Virus record (IMG/VR): IMGVR_UViG_3300025889_011410
Coordinates: 1-22,375 of that record
Source: a virus
DNA length: 22,375 nucleotides
Reading direction: 5' to 3' (one strand)
Shown: piece after piece, positions 6,874 to 14,210 of the stretch
How positions within the stretch are numbered: position 1 is the stretch's first letter
Layout: each line of letters starts with the position of its first letter
Position numbers and translations under genes: made by a program
Notes under the pieces: generated by a model
What the model was told of the DNA's origin: nothing
The model's input: the letters and a program-made list of their open reading frames with translations, nothing else
The model's database searches: none

Positions 6874-7831
6874 TAGAGCAGTAATTGAAGTGAATGGTGG
6901 ATGCAACTACTCATGTAGCATGTGTCCACAAGACATGCGAACAGGAGGAAGGCATAAAGGATTCCTCAAGAAAATGTCACTACAAGAGTTTGAACATAAT
7001 GTGGCAGACTGTGCGCAGCATGGTCTTCGCGTTGTTAACCTAGATGGCAGCGGCGAAGCAACTCTCAATCGCGACCTCCCTAAATACATTGAGATCGTTA
7101 AAAAGTATAATGCAAAGGCATTTATCTTTTCAAACGGTTATCGTATGGAAGGGCAGTTCATGATGGACTGCGTTGATGCTGGATTAGACTTTTATCGTTT
7201 CTCTTGGATCGGCGCAAACCCAACACAGTATGAGAAGTGGATGTACAATAGAATTGGTGGTTCGTTTGAAAACACTTGGGACAAAGTGAAAGCAATGCAA
7301 GAATATGTTGAGGATACGAATTCAGATTGCGTTGTTGCTACTTACCATTTGATGACTAAAACTGATCCTGAAGAATATAGATTAGAATTGGTAGCATATA
7401 AAAACATTGTTGCCTTTCTTAGAGTTAAAACAGAAATCTGGAAAATGCATAATTGGTCTGGGGTTTATGATCCCGTGATGGCACGGAAAGGGGAGAAGAA
7501 AACCTGTGGCAGACCTTTTAGTCCTGACGTCGTTATTCGCGCTGGCGGTCTTGATGGTAAGACAGGTGCGGTTCATCCTTGCTGCCAAGTCTTGGGACGG
7601 GACGAGGAAGCAGTTCTGGGACATACTTCAGAAAGCACTATCGAAGAGATCTGGGAAGGCACTGAATATTCTGCGCTCCGTGACGCTCATCGAAGCGGTG
7701 ATTATCCTGACTATTGTAAATCTTGTGACTTCTTGGTGGACGATCCTGAAGTTTTAGTTTGGACAAACCATAGCAGAAACTTACATCACATGCATGGTAC
7801 TGAATTTGATTTAAAAGATTTTCGCATATGA
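6863..7831 (+). CDS. Radical SAM enzyme with SPASM-like C-terminal cysteines
   Basis: The 322-residue protein has CNYSCSMC (C14, C18, C21), the CxxxCxxC motif that holds the radical [4Fe-4S] cluster, followed by NLDGSGEATL at 59-68 (the GGE-like SAM-contact strand) and FIFSNGYR. The C-terminal third has C215 in CGRPF, C240/C241 in HPCCQVLG and C285/C288 in YCKSCDF, the arrangement of a SPASM or related auxiliary cluster. Members modify peptides, or act on sugars and cofactors; the glycan context hints at a carbohydrate substrate (for example epimerisation, dehydration or a C-C step), but that is inference. It starts inside the preceding gene and shares ATGA with the sulfotransferase gene. Confidence 0.9.
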   Translation: MKIDRAVIEVNGGCNYSCSMCPQDMRTGGRHKGFLKKMSLQEFEHNVADCAQHGLRVVNLDGSGEATLNRDLPKYIEIVKKYNAKAFIFSNGYRMEGQFMMDCVDAGLDFYRFSWIGANPTQYEKWMYNRIGGSFENTWDKVKAMQEYVEDTNSDCVVATYHLMTKTDPEEYRLELVAYKNIVAFLRVKTEIWKMHNWSGVYDPVMARKGEKKTCGRPFSPDVVIRAGGLDGKTGAVHPCCQVLGRDEEAVLGHTSESTIEEIWEGTEYSALRDAHRSGDYPDYCKSCDFLVDDPEVLVWTNHSRNLHHMHGTEFDLKDFRI

Positions 7832-8589
7832 CACCACCAGATTGGCCACCTCCAGATGGAGGCATATCACTTTTAGCACAAAATTTTGGGGCGCATTATT
7901 TTGATCCCGAAAGCAACATTACATATTTCGGTCATAATATAGATGTTCGACTAGCACCAAAATGTGGATGTAAAACATTAAACAAGATGTATTGGCGAGC
8001 GCATAAACTTGAATTAATGAATGAAATATTTCCAGACTATCAAACAATAGAACCATCATCAACTGCTGGTTGGTGGCATTTAATGGCTGTTAGAACTCAT
8101 GGGGATTATTTAAACTTGCCTTTTAGAAAAAATTCCATACGATATGCAATAAAAAGAAATCCAGTAGAACGATTTTTATCTGCTGTTGAATATGTTGCTC
8201 AAAATTATTATGACAGCGAGAACCGAAAATATAAATTCCAACCATATGGAAGTAATGTAATAAACCTTAAAATGTATTCATTATCTTCCATCCTTGAAAT
8301 GATCATTAAAAGAAGACATCAAGACATTCATTATGCTCCAATGTATTATTTTTATGGAGATAAGAAACAATATGATTATGTGTTTGATCTATCAGAATTG
8401 CGTGACTTGATTCAAGAAATTATGAATGAATGTGGTATACGAGACCCCTCTATCGTAGAACAATTTGTTAGCATGCATGAAAACAAAACACAAAATAGAA
8501 TTTTCCCATCAATTAAACAACTGACTAAAACACAATTACGCACAATAGAAAAACTTGTTTCTATTGACTTTGAAAATGGTTGGTGCTAA
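7828..8589 (+). CDS. Sulfotransferase (Sulfotransfer_2-like, carbohydrate type)
   Basis: The 253-residue protein shows both PAPS-binding signatures: LAPKCGCKTL at 42-51 (5'-phosphosulfate loop, PKxGxxT) and IKRNPVERFLSAVEY at 108-122 (3'-phosphate loop, RxPxxRxxS). The rest, including IHYAPMYYFYGDKKQYDYVFDLSEL, follows the Sulfotransfer_2 layout. It would move sulfate from PAPS to a hydroxyl or amine of a glycan in the host cytoplasm, making a negatively charged decoration; PAPS would come from host sulfate assimilation. It sits between a radical SAM gene and GT25-like genes. Start by ATGA overlap, stop by TAATG overlap. Confidence 0.85.
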   Translation: MTPPDWPPPDGGISLLAQNFGAHYFDPESNITYFGHNIDVRLAPKCGCKTLNKMYWRAHKLELMNEIFPDYQTIEPSSTAGWWHLMAVRTHGDYLNLPFRKNSIRYAIKRNPVERFLSAVEYVAQNYYDSENRKYKFQPYGSNVINLKMYSLSSILEMIIKRRHQDIHYAPMYYFYGDKKQYDYVFDLSELRDLIQEIMNECGIRDPSIVEQFVSMHENKTQNRIFPSIKQLTKTQLRTIEKLVSIDFENGWC

Positions 8590-9200
8590 TGAAAAAACCT
8601 GCTGTTTTTATGATCGCCATATCAGATAATCCAGTCTCAATGTATTATGCTGGAGCGACAACTGACAGTTGGGTGCGTCATGGATTTGAAGTCCAACGTT
8701 GGGAAGCATTTACTCCAAAGTCTTTACCATTTGTCAAAGATTTGGCATTCGGAATAAAAAAATTTGGTAGAGGTGGACCGAGAGATTTTACCGAAACAGA
8801 AAAAGCAATATGGTACAGTCAATATTATCTTTGGAAAATGGTGGCAAGGAAAAGTAATCCAGCAATAATAATTGAGCACGACGCATATTTACATACTGCT
8901 CCTGATATACAAAATTGGGGCGATTATGAATTTGTTGGGTTTTGCGAATCCTGGACCGGAAGAAATATAACAACTGCTGCAGCATATTGGTTAACTCCAA
9001 ATTGGGCAAAAAAATTGCTCGACGGAATTGAGGAATTATTTCCTAAAGGGAAAAAACGCATAAACATGAATGTTGATGCTTACATACATACAATAATGGA
9101 TAATAATCCTGGAAAAGGTGTGTTGAAAAAGGGATTTTCTAGGCAATATCAGGATGCAAAATTAGGAACCACAATACATCATGCAAGAAAAGACAATTGA
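8589..9200 (+). CDS. GT25-like glycosyltransferase (copy 1)
   Basis: The 203-residue product has the family 25 layout used by LPS galactosyl- and glucosyltransferases: an opening strand, the WVRHGFEVQRWEAFTP segment where ITP-like elements lie, EKAIWYSQYYLW at 71-82 (equivalent to the conserved ACxxSHxxLW), the metal-binding IIEHD at 94-98, an aromatic AAAYWLTP and a late NVDAYIHTI. ATG 8589 sits in the preceding stop (TAATG); a TTG at 8580 is unlikely. It probably adds a hexose to the growing glycan. It is the intact partner of the degenerate copy that follows. Confidence 0.8.
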   Translation: MKKPAVFMIAISDNPVSMYYAGATTDSWVRHGFEVQRWEAFTPKSLPFVKDLAFGIKKFGRGGPRDFTETEKAIWYSQYYLWKMVARKSNPAIIIEHDAYLHTAPDIQNWGDYEFVGFCESWTGRNITTAAAYWLTPNWAKKLLDGIEELFPKGKKRINMNVDAYIHTIMDNNPGKGVLKKGFSRQYQDAKLGTTIHHARKDN

Positions 9201-9687
9201 CATTCCGACAATTTTTTATATTGTTGATGATGAAACCAGCGACCAAACAGAAAACGAAAAAACTTGGATAGACCAAGGATATGCTGTCGACCGATTTAAA
9301 AAAATAACAGAAGAAAATTTGCCTCCAACCAGTTACGATATGTTACATTTTGCAGAAAATATAACAGAAGAGCAGAGATATGACTGGTTTAATCATTTTT
9401 GGGCATGGAATCATTTTAGAAAAAAACAGGGACCATCAGTTTTGTGTAAACCCAACATAAAACTAAGTTCTGAAACAACCCACGATCCATATAAAGAGGC
9501 AATTGTTCAGTTAAATGAAGATTTGTTATCTGCTTATTTCGTTGAGTCTACGATTGCCAGATTTATGAGACTACAGTCTCCATACATCACAATCAAAATA
9601 CCTGTCGATCAGTTCATAATAAAGTATATAAATCAGTATTGTACAACCAAAGAAAATAAGTTAAAATATATCAATCACACTGAGTAA
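9181..9687 (+). CDS. Degenerate GT25-like paralog lacking the EHD motif
   Basis: The 168-residue product lines up with the gene before it and the other GT25-like genes along its length: KTWIDQGYAVDRFKKITEENLPP matches DSWVRHGFEVQRWEAFTPKSLPF, RYDWFNHFWAWNHFRK matches AIWYSQYYLWKMVARK, and SAYFVESTIARF with IPVDQFIIKYI matches the AYWLTP and NVDAYIHTI segments. The metal-binding EHD is replaced by CKPN at 89-92, so catalysis is doubtful. The frame is open without frameshift, and it overlaps its neighbour by 20 bases with no clear ribosome site. It may be a decaying duplicate, or a non-catalytic binding subunit. Confidence 0.68.
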   Translation: MQEKTIDIPTIFYIVDDETSDQTENEKTWIDQGYAVDRFKKITEENLPPTSYDMLHFAENITEEQRYDWFNHFWAWNHFRKKQGPSVLCKPNIKLSSETTHDPYKEAIVQLNEDLLSAYFVESTIARFMRLQSPYITIKIPVDQFIIKYINQYCTTKENKLKYINHTE

Positions 9688-9690
9688 ATT

Positions 9691-10437
9691 ATGAGAAACG
9701 TTATCTTTCAATACTACATCCCATACGAGGGTAATGACGCACACATAGGTGGAGTTAAACTTCCAGATTGGGCAGCGGCAGGACAGAGGTCTGCTAAGAA
9801 TTATGCTGAATCTGTCAAAGCAGAATATCTCTTTCTAACAGACAGGTGGTTCCCAGAACTAGATCCAAGACTAGATTCCTTGAGAATTTTTTATGACCCG
9901 CAATTTGAACAGTATGACAATGTGCTTGTCTTAGATCTAGACATGTTGATACGAACAAGACTGAATGTGTTTAGTCTAGCAAAAGGCGATGTTTCTATGG
10001 TGCACGAAACAGGTGTACACAATTCGCAGGGTGGATTTATGCGCAGAGTTATGGATTCTCCTCTGGAAGAAAGAGGCATCATTGCTTATGGCAAAAAACT
10101 GTTTGGAAAAGATTGGATGTTTCCCAAGTCATCAAAATATCCTAACGAACGATTTCGTTATATGAACGGTGGACTACAAGTTTGGAGTAAAGAAGGAAGA
10201 TTAAAAGCAAGAGAACATTTCACTTCTATTCATGATTATGTGGTACATACCAGATACACTGAACAAATGTATGTTAATCTCCAATTGTCACAACCAGTGT
10301 TTCAAGTGCATGAGTTGGACACCATGTGGAACAGAGTTCCATATCAATGGATTTTTGGTCAACCTGATGGGTACATAAATCATTTTTATGGTCCAACTCA
10401 CAAAAAGAGTATGCCTTTAATGGAGAGAATGTTATGA
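9691..10437 (+). CDS. GT8-like glycosyltransferase (copy 1)
   Basis: The 248-residue protein opens MRNVIFQYYIPYEGN, shared in style with two later genes, and has DNVLVLDLDMLI with the metal-binding DLD at 82-84, RYMNGGLQVWSKEG (157-169; the family 8 xNxG loop), and INHFYGPTHKK near 229-239 with the late His that contacts metal or diphosphate. GT8-like enzymes are retaining transferases using UDP-sugars. The start has a short GAG/TGAG-like stretch upstream; the stop overlaps the methyltransferase start (ATGA). Confidence 0.82.
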   Translation: MRNVIFQYYIPYEGNDAHIGGVKLPDWAAAGQRSAKNYAESVKAEYLFLTDRWFPELDPRLDSLRIFYDPQFEQYDNVLVLDLDMLIRTRLNVFSLAKGDVSMVHETGVHNSQGGFMRRVMDSPLEERGIIAYGKKLFGKDWMFPKSSKYPNERFRYMNGGLQVWSKEGRLKAREHFTSIHDYVVHTRYTEQMYVNLQLSQPVFQVHELDTMWNRVPYQWIFGQPDGYINHFYGPTHKKSMPLMERML

Positions 10438-11051
10438 GATATTTAGAAATAGGTGGTGACAGGCAAAGAAATTTAAATTGGGATGTTATCAATATTGCTA
10501 ACAAATACAACCTTCCAGGCATAAGAAGTTATGATATAACAGATTTACCAATTCCATTTGTAACCGATGAAACATATGATGGAATTTATTCTGAACACAT
10601 TATTGAACATTTGTACAGATATCAGGGAATAAATCTATTCAAAGAGGCATATAGAATATTAAAACCTGGTGGCATATTAAGAACAGCATGGCCAGCAGGA
10701 GATGTAATAGATTGGTTGGTCAGCAGAGAAGATCTTGAACAAAATTCATTTGTAGTTAAATATCATGAGAGATATGTCGCAAATAAAAATGACTATTTTC
10801 CTTGTAAGTATCAAAATCTTTCTAGAAAAAGAAAACAAGAGCAAGTGGCTTTAGGATTGTTAAGTCAGAAAAACGAACATAAACATTTATGGTACGTTTC
10901 CGAAATGATTAATGAATTACAAAAAATTGGATTTGTTAATGCCAAACAGGTTGAGCACCATCAAAGCTCTGTATTTGATTTCAGAGGTTTAGAAAACCCA
11001 GACACGATAAGAATGGCACATACATACAGCGTTGAGGCATTTAAACCATGA
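10434..11051 (+). CDS. SAM-dependent methyltransferase (Methyltransf_11-like)
   Basis: The 205-residue protein starts straight in motif I (MRYLEIGGDRQRNLNWDVIN), with YDITDLPIPF where the second acidic site is expected, YDGIYSEHIIEHL at 48-60 and ILKPGGILRTAWPAGD at 75-90, the typical post-motif strand. This compact form with motif I at the very N terminus is common in LPS and glycan clusters, where it methylates sugars. The specific acceptor is unknown. It overlaps both neighbours by four bases. Confidence 0.85.
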   Translation: MRYLEIGGDRQRNLNWDVINIANKYNLPGIRSYDITDLPIPFVTDETYDGIYSEHIIEHLYRYQGINLFKEAYRILKPGGILRTAWPAGDVIDWLVSREDLEQNSFVVKYHERYVANKNDYFPCKYQNLSRKRKQEQVALGLLSQKNEHKHLWYVSEMINELQKIGFVNAKQVEHHQSSVFDFRGLENPDTIRMAHTYSVEAFKP

Positions 11052-11422
11052 TCACCATAATTGTAGAAGGAAATGATTCTCTCAAAAATTATTGGATGCC
11101 TTTGTGTGTGAAATATAAAGACGATCCAAAGTATGAGATTTTGTTTTCTGCTAATTTTCAAGATGCTAAATTCGAGAACATCTTTTTCACCACATATGAT
11201 GCCATACCAACATATCGAGTGATGGAAGATCTAATAAATTTAAAACCAAATCAGTGCTACACACCAAAATGGCATTCTTACTCAGTTGCTCATTTGGAAG
11301 GAATATCTTGCGAACAATGCTTCTCTGTAGAAAAATCTAAATATCAAAATCAAAACAAACAAAAATATATTGAAGACAACGATTGCGATGTTATAACAAC
11401 GGGGATGATGTACCGATTATGA
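11048..11422 (+). CDS. Unrecognised 124-residue protein in glycan cassette
   Basis: The product begins MITIIVEGNDSLKNYW and has a short strand (YEILFSANF), ENIFFTTYDAIPTYRV and a CEQC near 88-91. It lacks a catalytic signature I can name. It may be a small nucleotide-sugar or glycan-associated protein, or a remnant of a larger enzyme. It lies between a methyltransferase and an epimerase with ATGA overlaps on both sides, so it is probably translated. Its start codon is the one that creates the overlap. Confidence 0.6.
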   Translation: MITIIVEGNDSLKNYWMPLCVKYKDDPKYEILFSANFQDAKFENIFFTTYDAIPTYRVMEDLINLKPNQCYTPKWHSYSVAHLEGISCEQCFSVEKSKYQNQNKQKYIEDNDCDVITTGMMYRL

Positions 11423-12351
11423 AAATACTAATCACTGGCGCAGCAGGGTTTATTGGATTCCACACTGCAAAACATTTTAGTAAACTAGGACATAAAGTCG
11501 TTGGACTAGACAACTTCAACTCATATTATGATCCTGCTTTGAAAGAAAAACGTGCTAACATATTAGAAGACGAGTACGACATTGATGTTTATAACCACGA
11601 TATCACTAAGGACACAACTGTTGCAGCAATAGACAGGATGAAACCAGATTTTTGTATTCATCTTGCTGCGATGGCAGGTGTTCGCTATTCGATGGAACAC
11701 GCTGATCAATATATCACTAACAACTGCATCGGTAGTTTAAATGTAATCAAAGGACTTGAGAAGAGTGGGTGTGAGAATGTAATCTTCGCATCTACGTCAT
11801 GTGTGCTGCACGGCAATCCATTACCTTGGAATGAGTCAGAGTACCTGTATCCTCAGATCAATCCATATGGTTACACCAAGTACATAAACGAGTCGCAGTT
11901 TAATATCTCAAACATACCAAACGCAGTTGGTCTTCGTTTCTTCACTGTGTATGGACCATGGGGTAGACCAGACATGGCACTGTTTGACTTCACTAAAAAT
12001 ATAATTGCTGGCAATCCTATCACACTGTATAATTATGGTGACATGAAACGAGACTTCACCTATGTCGATGATATTGTGCATGGTATCGAGTGTGTATTTA
12101 ATAATATGACCCCACGCGACATGTACAACATTGGCAGAGGCGAACAGGTAGAACTTAAACGATTCGTCGAGGCAATTGAGACATCTCTTGGGATTAGAGC
12201 AATCGTAGGATTTGGTCCTAAACATCCTGCTGATGCAGTTGAAACATGGAGCGACACACGAAAACTTCAAGCAATTGGATACAACCCCAAAACATCAATT
12301 GAAGAGGGTGTTGACAATTTTGTTAAGTGGTATCGCAGTCATTATAATTGA
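11419..12351 (+). CDS. NAD-dependent sugar epimerase, UDP-glucuronate 4-epimerase-like
   Basis: The 310-residue extended SDR has GAAGFIG at 7-13 for NAD binding, VVGLDNFNSYYDP at 27-39, HLAAMAGVRYS at 81-91, the catalytic YGYTK at 150-154 (Y150, K154) with the Ser/Thr patch at 126-128, and LRFFTVYGPWGRPDMALF at 172-189 followed by MKRDFTYVDDI. The last block closely matches CapI/LspL-type UDP-glucuronate 4-epimerases, which make UDP-galacturonate. UDP-glucuronate would have to come from the host. ATG 11419 overlaps the preceding stop; a longer form from ATG 11383 would overlap that gene by 40 bases and adds residues with no fold meaning. Substrate preference remains an inference. Confidence 0.85.
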   Translation: MKILITGAAGFIGFHTAKHFSKLGHKVVGLDNFNSYYDPALKEKRANILEDEYDIDVYNHDITKDTTVAAIDRMKPDFCIHLAAMAGVRYSMEHADQYITNNCIGSLNVIKGLEKSGCENVIFASTSCVLHGNPLPWNESEYLYPQINPYGYTKYINESQFNISNIPNAVGLRFFTVYGPWGRPDMALFDFTKNIIAGNPITLYNYGDMKRDFTYVDDIVHGIECVFNNMTPRDMYNIGRGEQVELKRFVEAIETSLGIRAIVGFGPKHPADAVETWSDTRKLQAIGYNPKTSIEEGVDNFVKWYRSHYN

Positions 12352-12354
12352 GGA
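12349..12354 (+). promoter_or_regulatory. Shine-Dalgarno-like TGAGGA before the C-methyltransferase gene
   Basis: TGAGGA overlaps the epimerase stop and ends six bases before ATG 12361. It supports that ATG, in a cassette where most starts are instead overlap-coupled. Confidence 0.5.
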
Positions 12355-12360
12355 AATATT

Positions 12361-13542
12361 ATGAATTATCTTACTAAATGTGTTGCTTGTGGTGAGGGAG
12401 GATTGATTCCTTTCTTAGACTTGAATGAACAACCATTAGCAAACAGTTATCACTCAGGAGAAGAGTTGCAGAAATATCCTCTTGGTCTGAGAGTTTGCGT
12501 TTCTTGCTGGCATACTCAGTTGCCTGTGGCAGTAAACCCTGCGTTGATGTTTGAAACTTATTTGTATGTTTCTGGCACCAGTCAAACGATGCGCGATTAT
12601 TGCGATGACTTAGCAGTGATGATTGCTGAGAGAGAAGGAAAGACTGGTAAAGTATTTGACATTGGATGCAATGATGGCACCCAGTTGGACAGTTTTAAGA
12701 AAATTGGTTGGGAAACATATGGATGCGATCCTGCTAAAAATTTAACCCAAACAGCATTAGATAAAGGACATAATGTCAAACGTGATTGGTGGGGTGGTGA
12801 TTATGGCGGTCCTATGTTTGATGTGATAACTGCGCAGAATGTATTTGCTCATACAGAGGATCCATTAGGTTTTCTCCGCGCTGTTAAAGATCATCTAAAA
12901 CCAGATGGTACATGTTACATACAAACAAGTCAGAGTCAGATGTACCAGAGGAATGAGTTTGACACGACATACCACGAGCATATTAGTTTCTTCTGCGCTA
13001 ACAGCATGAAAACTCTAACAGAACGAGCGGGACTAACTCTAACCAGAATTGATATTACATCCATTCACGGCGACAGTTATTTGTTCACGCTGAAGCACCC
13101 TGGGTCAGAAGCACATGCATCAGTTCAAGAAACTATAGACAAAGAAATTTCTGAAGGAAGGCATGACATAAAATTCTATATGAATTTTGGTAAGAATGCT
13201 AAGAAAATCATTAACGCACTCAAGTTGTTTGTAGATCATATTAGAAGCGAAGGTTATCAAGTTGTTGGTTATGGTGCTGCTGCCAAAGGAATGACGTTGT
13301 TGAACTCGAATGACATACAACTTGACTGGATTGTTGACGATAACCCACTCAAGCAAGGATTGTACACTCCTGGGACAAATATAATTATCAAGGATAAATC
13401 TAGTCTAGATGTTGATGATGCTTTATTTGTTATTCCTCTTGCTTGGAATTTCTTTGAAGAGATCAAAAAGAACGTTGAAGAAATACGTGGAAATAGAGAA
13501 ACTAAATACATTAAATATTTCCCGAAACTAGATGTAGCATGA
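12361..13542 (+). CDS. Sugar C-methyltransferase (TylC3/NovU-like, Methyltransf_13/14)
   Basis: The 393-residue protein has the three-part layout of this family. An N-terminal zinc domain has C7/C10 and C46/C49. A central SAM domain has FDIGCNDGT at 99-107, and YHEH at 204-207, which supplies the catalytic Tyr and His of C-methyltransferases. The C-terminal domain has GYGAAAKG at 303-310, VDDNPLKQG at 325-333, the TPG of 336-338 and AWNF at 361-364. The family methylates carbon 3 of 4-keto-6-deoxy sugar nucleotides, a step in making branched-chain sugars. No 4,6-dehydratase gene is in the window, so the keto-sugar would come from the host or elsewhere in the phage genome. Confidence 0.92.
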   Translation: MNYLTKCVACGEGGLIPFLDLNEQPLANSYHSGEELQKYPLGLRVCVSCWHTQLPVAVNPALMFETYLYVSGTSQTMRDYCDDLAVMIAEREGKTGKVFDIGCNDGTQLDSFKKIGWETYGCDPAKNLTQTALDKGHNVKRDWWGGDYGGPMFDVITAQNVFAHTEDPLGFLRAVKDHLKPDGTCYIQTSQSQMYQRNEFDTTYHEHISFFCANSMKTLTERAGLTLTRIDITSIHGDSYLFTLKHPGSEAHASVQETIDKEISEGRHDIKFYMNFGKNAKKIINALKLFVDHIRSEGYQVVGYGAAAKGMTLLNSNDIQLDWIVDDNPLKQGLYTPGTNIIIKDKSSLDVDDALFVIPLAWNFFEEIKKNVEEIRGNRETKYIKYFPKLDVA

Positions 13543-14210
13543 TTGAAAAAGTAACTCCCGCTTTTGTTTTAGCAAAAGCTCCCGTAGTCAAATTTATAGT
13601 GCTCAAAGATAATGAAATATCTTGTAAGTATTATGAAGAGGCAAGACCAACTTGGCAAAAGTATGCACCTGATTTGCAATTATCAAGTGTACAAGGAGCT
13701 CGAGTAGAAGATCTTTCTGATTGGCACAAAAGATATAATCTCCCGTTTGGATCAAAAGCACCTGTTTTTCGGTATACAAAATGGAGGGAGTTTACTCCAT
13801 CAGAAATTGCCTGTTGGTATGCACACTATCATCAATGGGTAGGCATATACAATCGAGGTGAAGCAGCAGTTATTTGTGAGCATGATTGCATGGCAGTTAG
13901 ACCCATTAATTGGAGAGTACACTTTAGACCATGGGACATTGTCTGTTTTACTCAGCAAAAGAAAGTAAGATTAGACGGAACAAGTTATTGGAGAAAAGTC
14001 CCATGCGGCGGATATTACATGTCACCACATGCAGCACAAAGAGCACTAGAGATAATACCGGATTATATAATCTTAAATGTTGATGACATAATACATCGAA
14101 TATGTACAAATGTTGGTGAATACAGTTTTCTCGCTCAACACCCCACAGACTGTATTCACGGAACAACAGTTGACCACGGAACTGATGATGATTCGAGATA
14201 TGATTTATGA
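13539..14210 (+). CDS. GT25-like glycosyltransferase (copy 3)
   Basis: The 223-residue protein has FIVLKDNE at 19-26, EFTPSEIACWYAHYHQWVG at 84-102, the metal-binding CEHD at 113-116, GGYYMSPHAAQRA at 157-169 and NVDDIIHRI at 180-188. This is the most complete GT25-like signature set in the window. It should transfer a hexose to LPS-like or other glycan. Its start lies in the C-methyltransferase stop, and its stop overlaps the fusion gene's ATG. Confidence 0.85.
   Translation: MIEKVTPAFVLAKAPVVKFIVLKDNEISCKYYEEARPTWQKYAPDLQLSSVQGARVEDLSDWHKRYNLPFGSKAPVFRYTKWREFTPSEIACWYAHYHQWVGIYNRGEAAVICEHDCMAVRPINWRVHFRPWDIVCFTQQKKVRLDGTSYWRKVPCGGYYMSPHAAQRALEIIPDYIILNVDDIIHRICTNVGEYSFLAQHPTDCIHGTTVDHGTDDDSRYDL

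Noticed and set aside
7506-7757. Alternative plus-strand frame with a hydrophobic start inside the radical SAM gene
   Set aside because: Overlaps the SPASM-like cysteine region of a strongly supported gene; no start signal.
9627-9634. TATAAATC, one mismatch from the T4 late promoter TATAAATA, about 57 bases before the GT8-like gene
   Set aside because: Similar near-matches occur inside other genes (for example around 20855), as expected by chance in AT-rich sequence; no positional conservation to support it.
11908-12270. 120-codon minus-strand open frame inside the epimerase gene
   Set aside because: Antisense to a gene with clear SDR motifs; no independent support.
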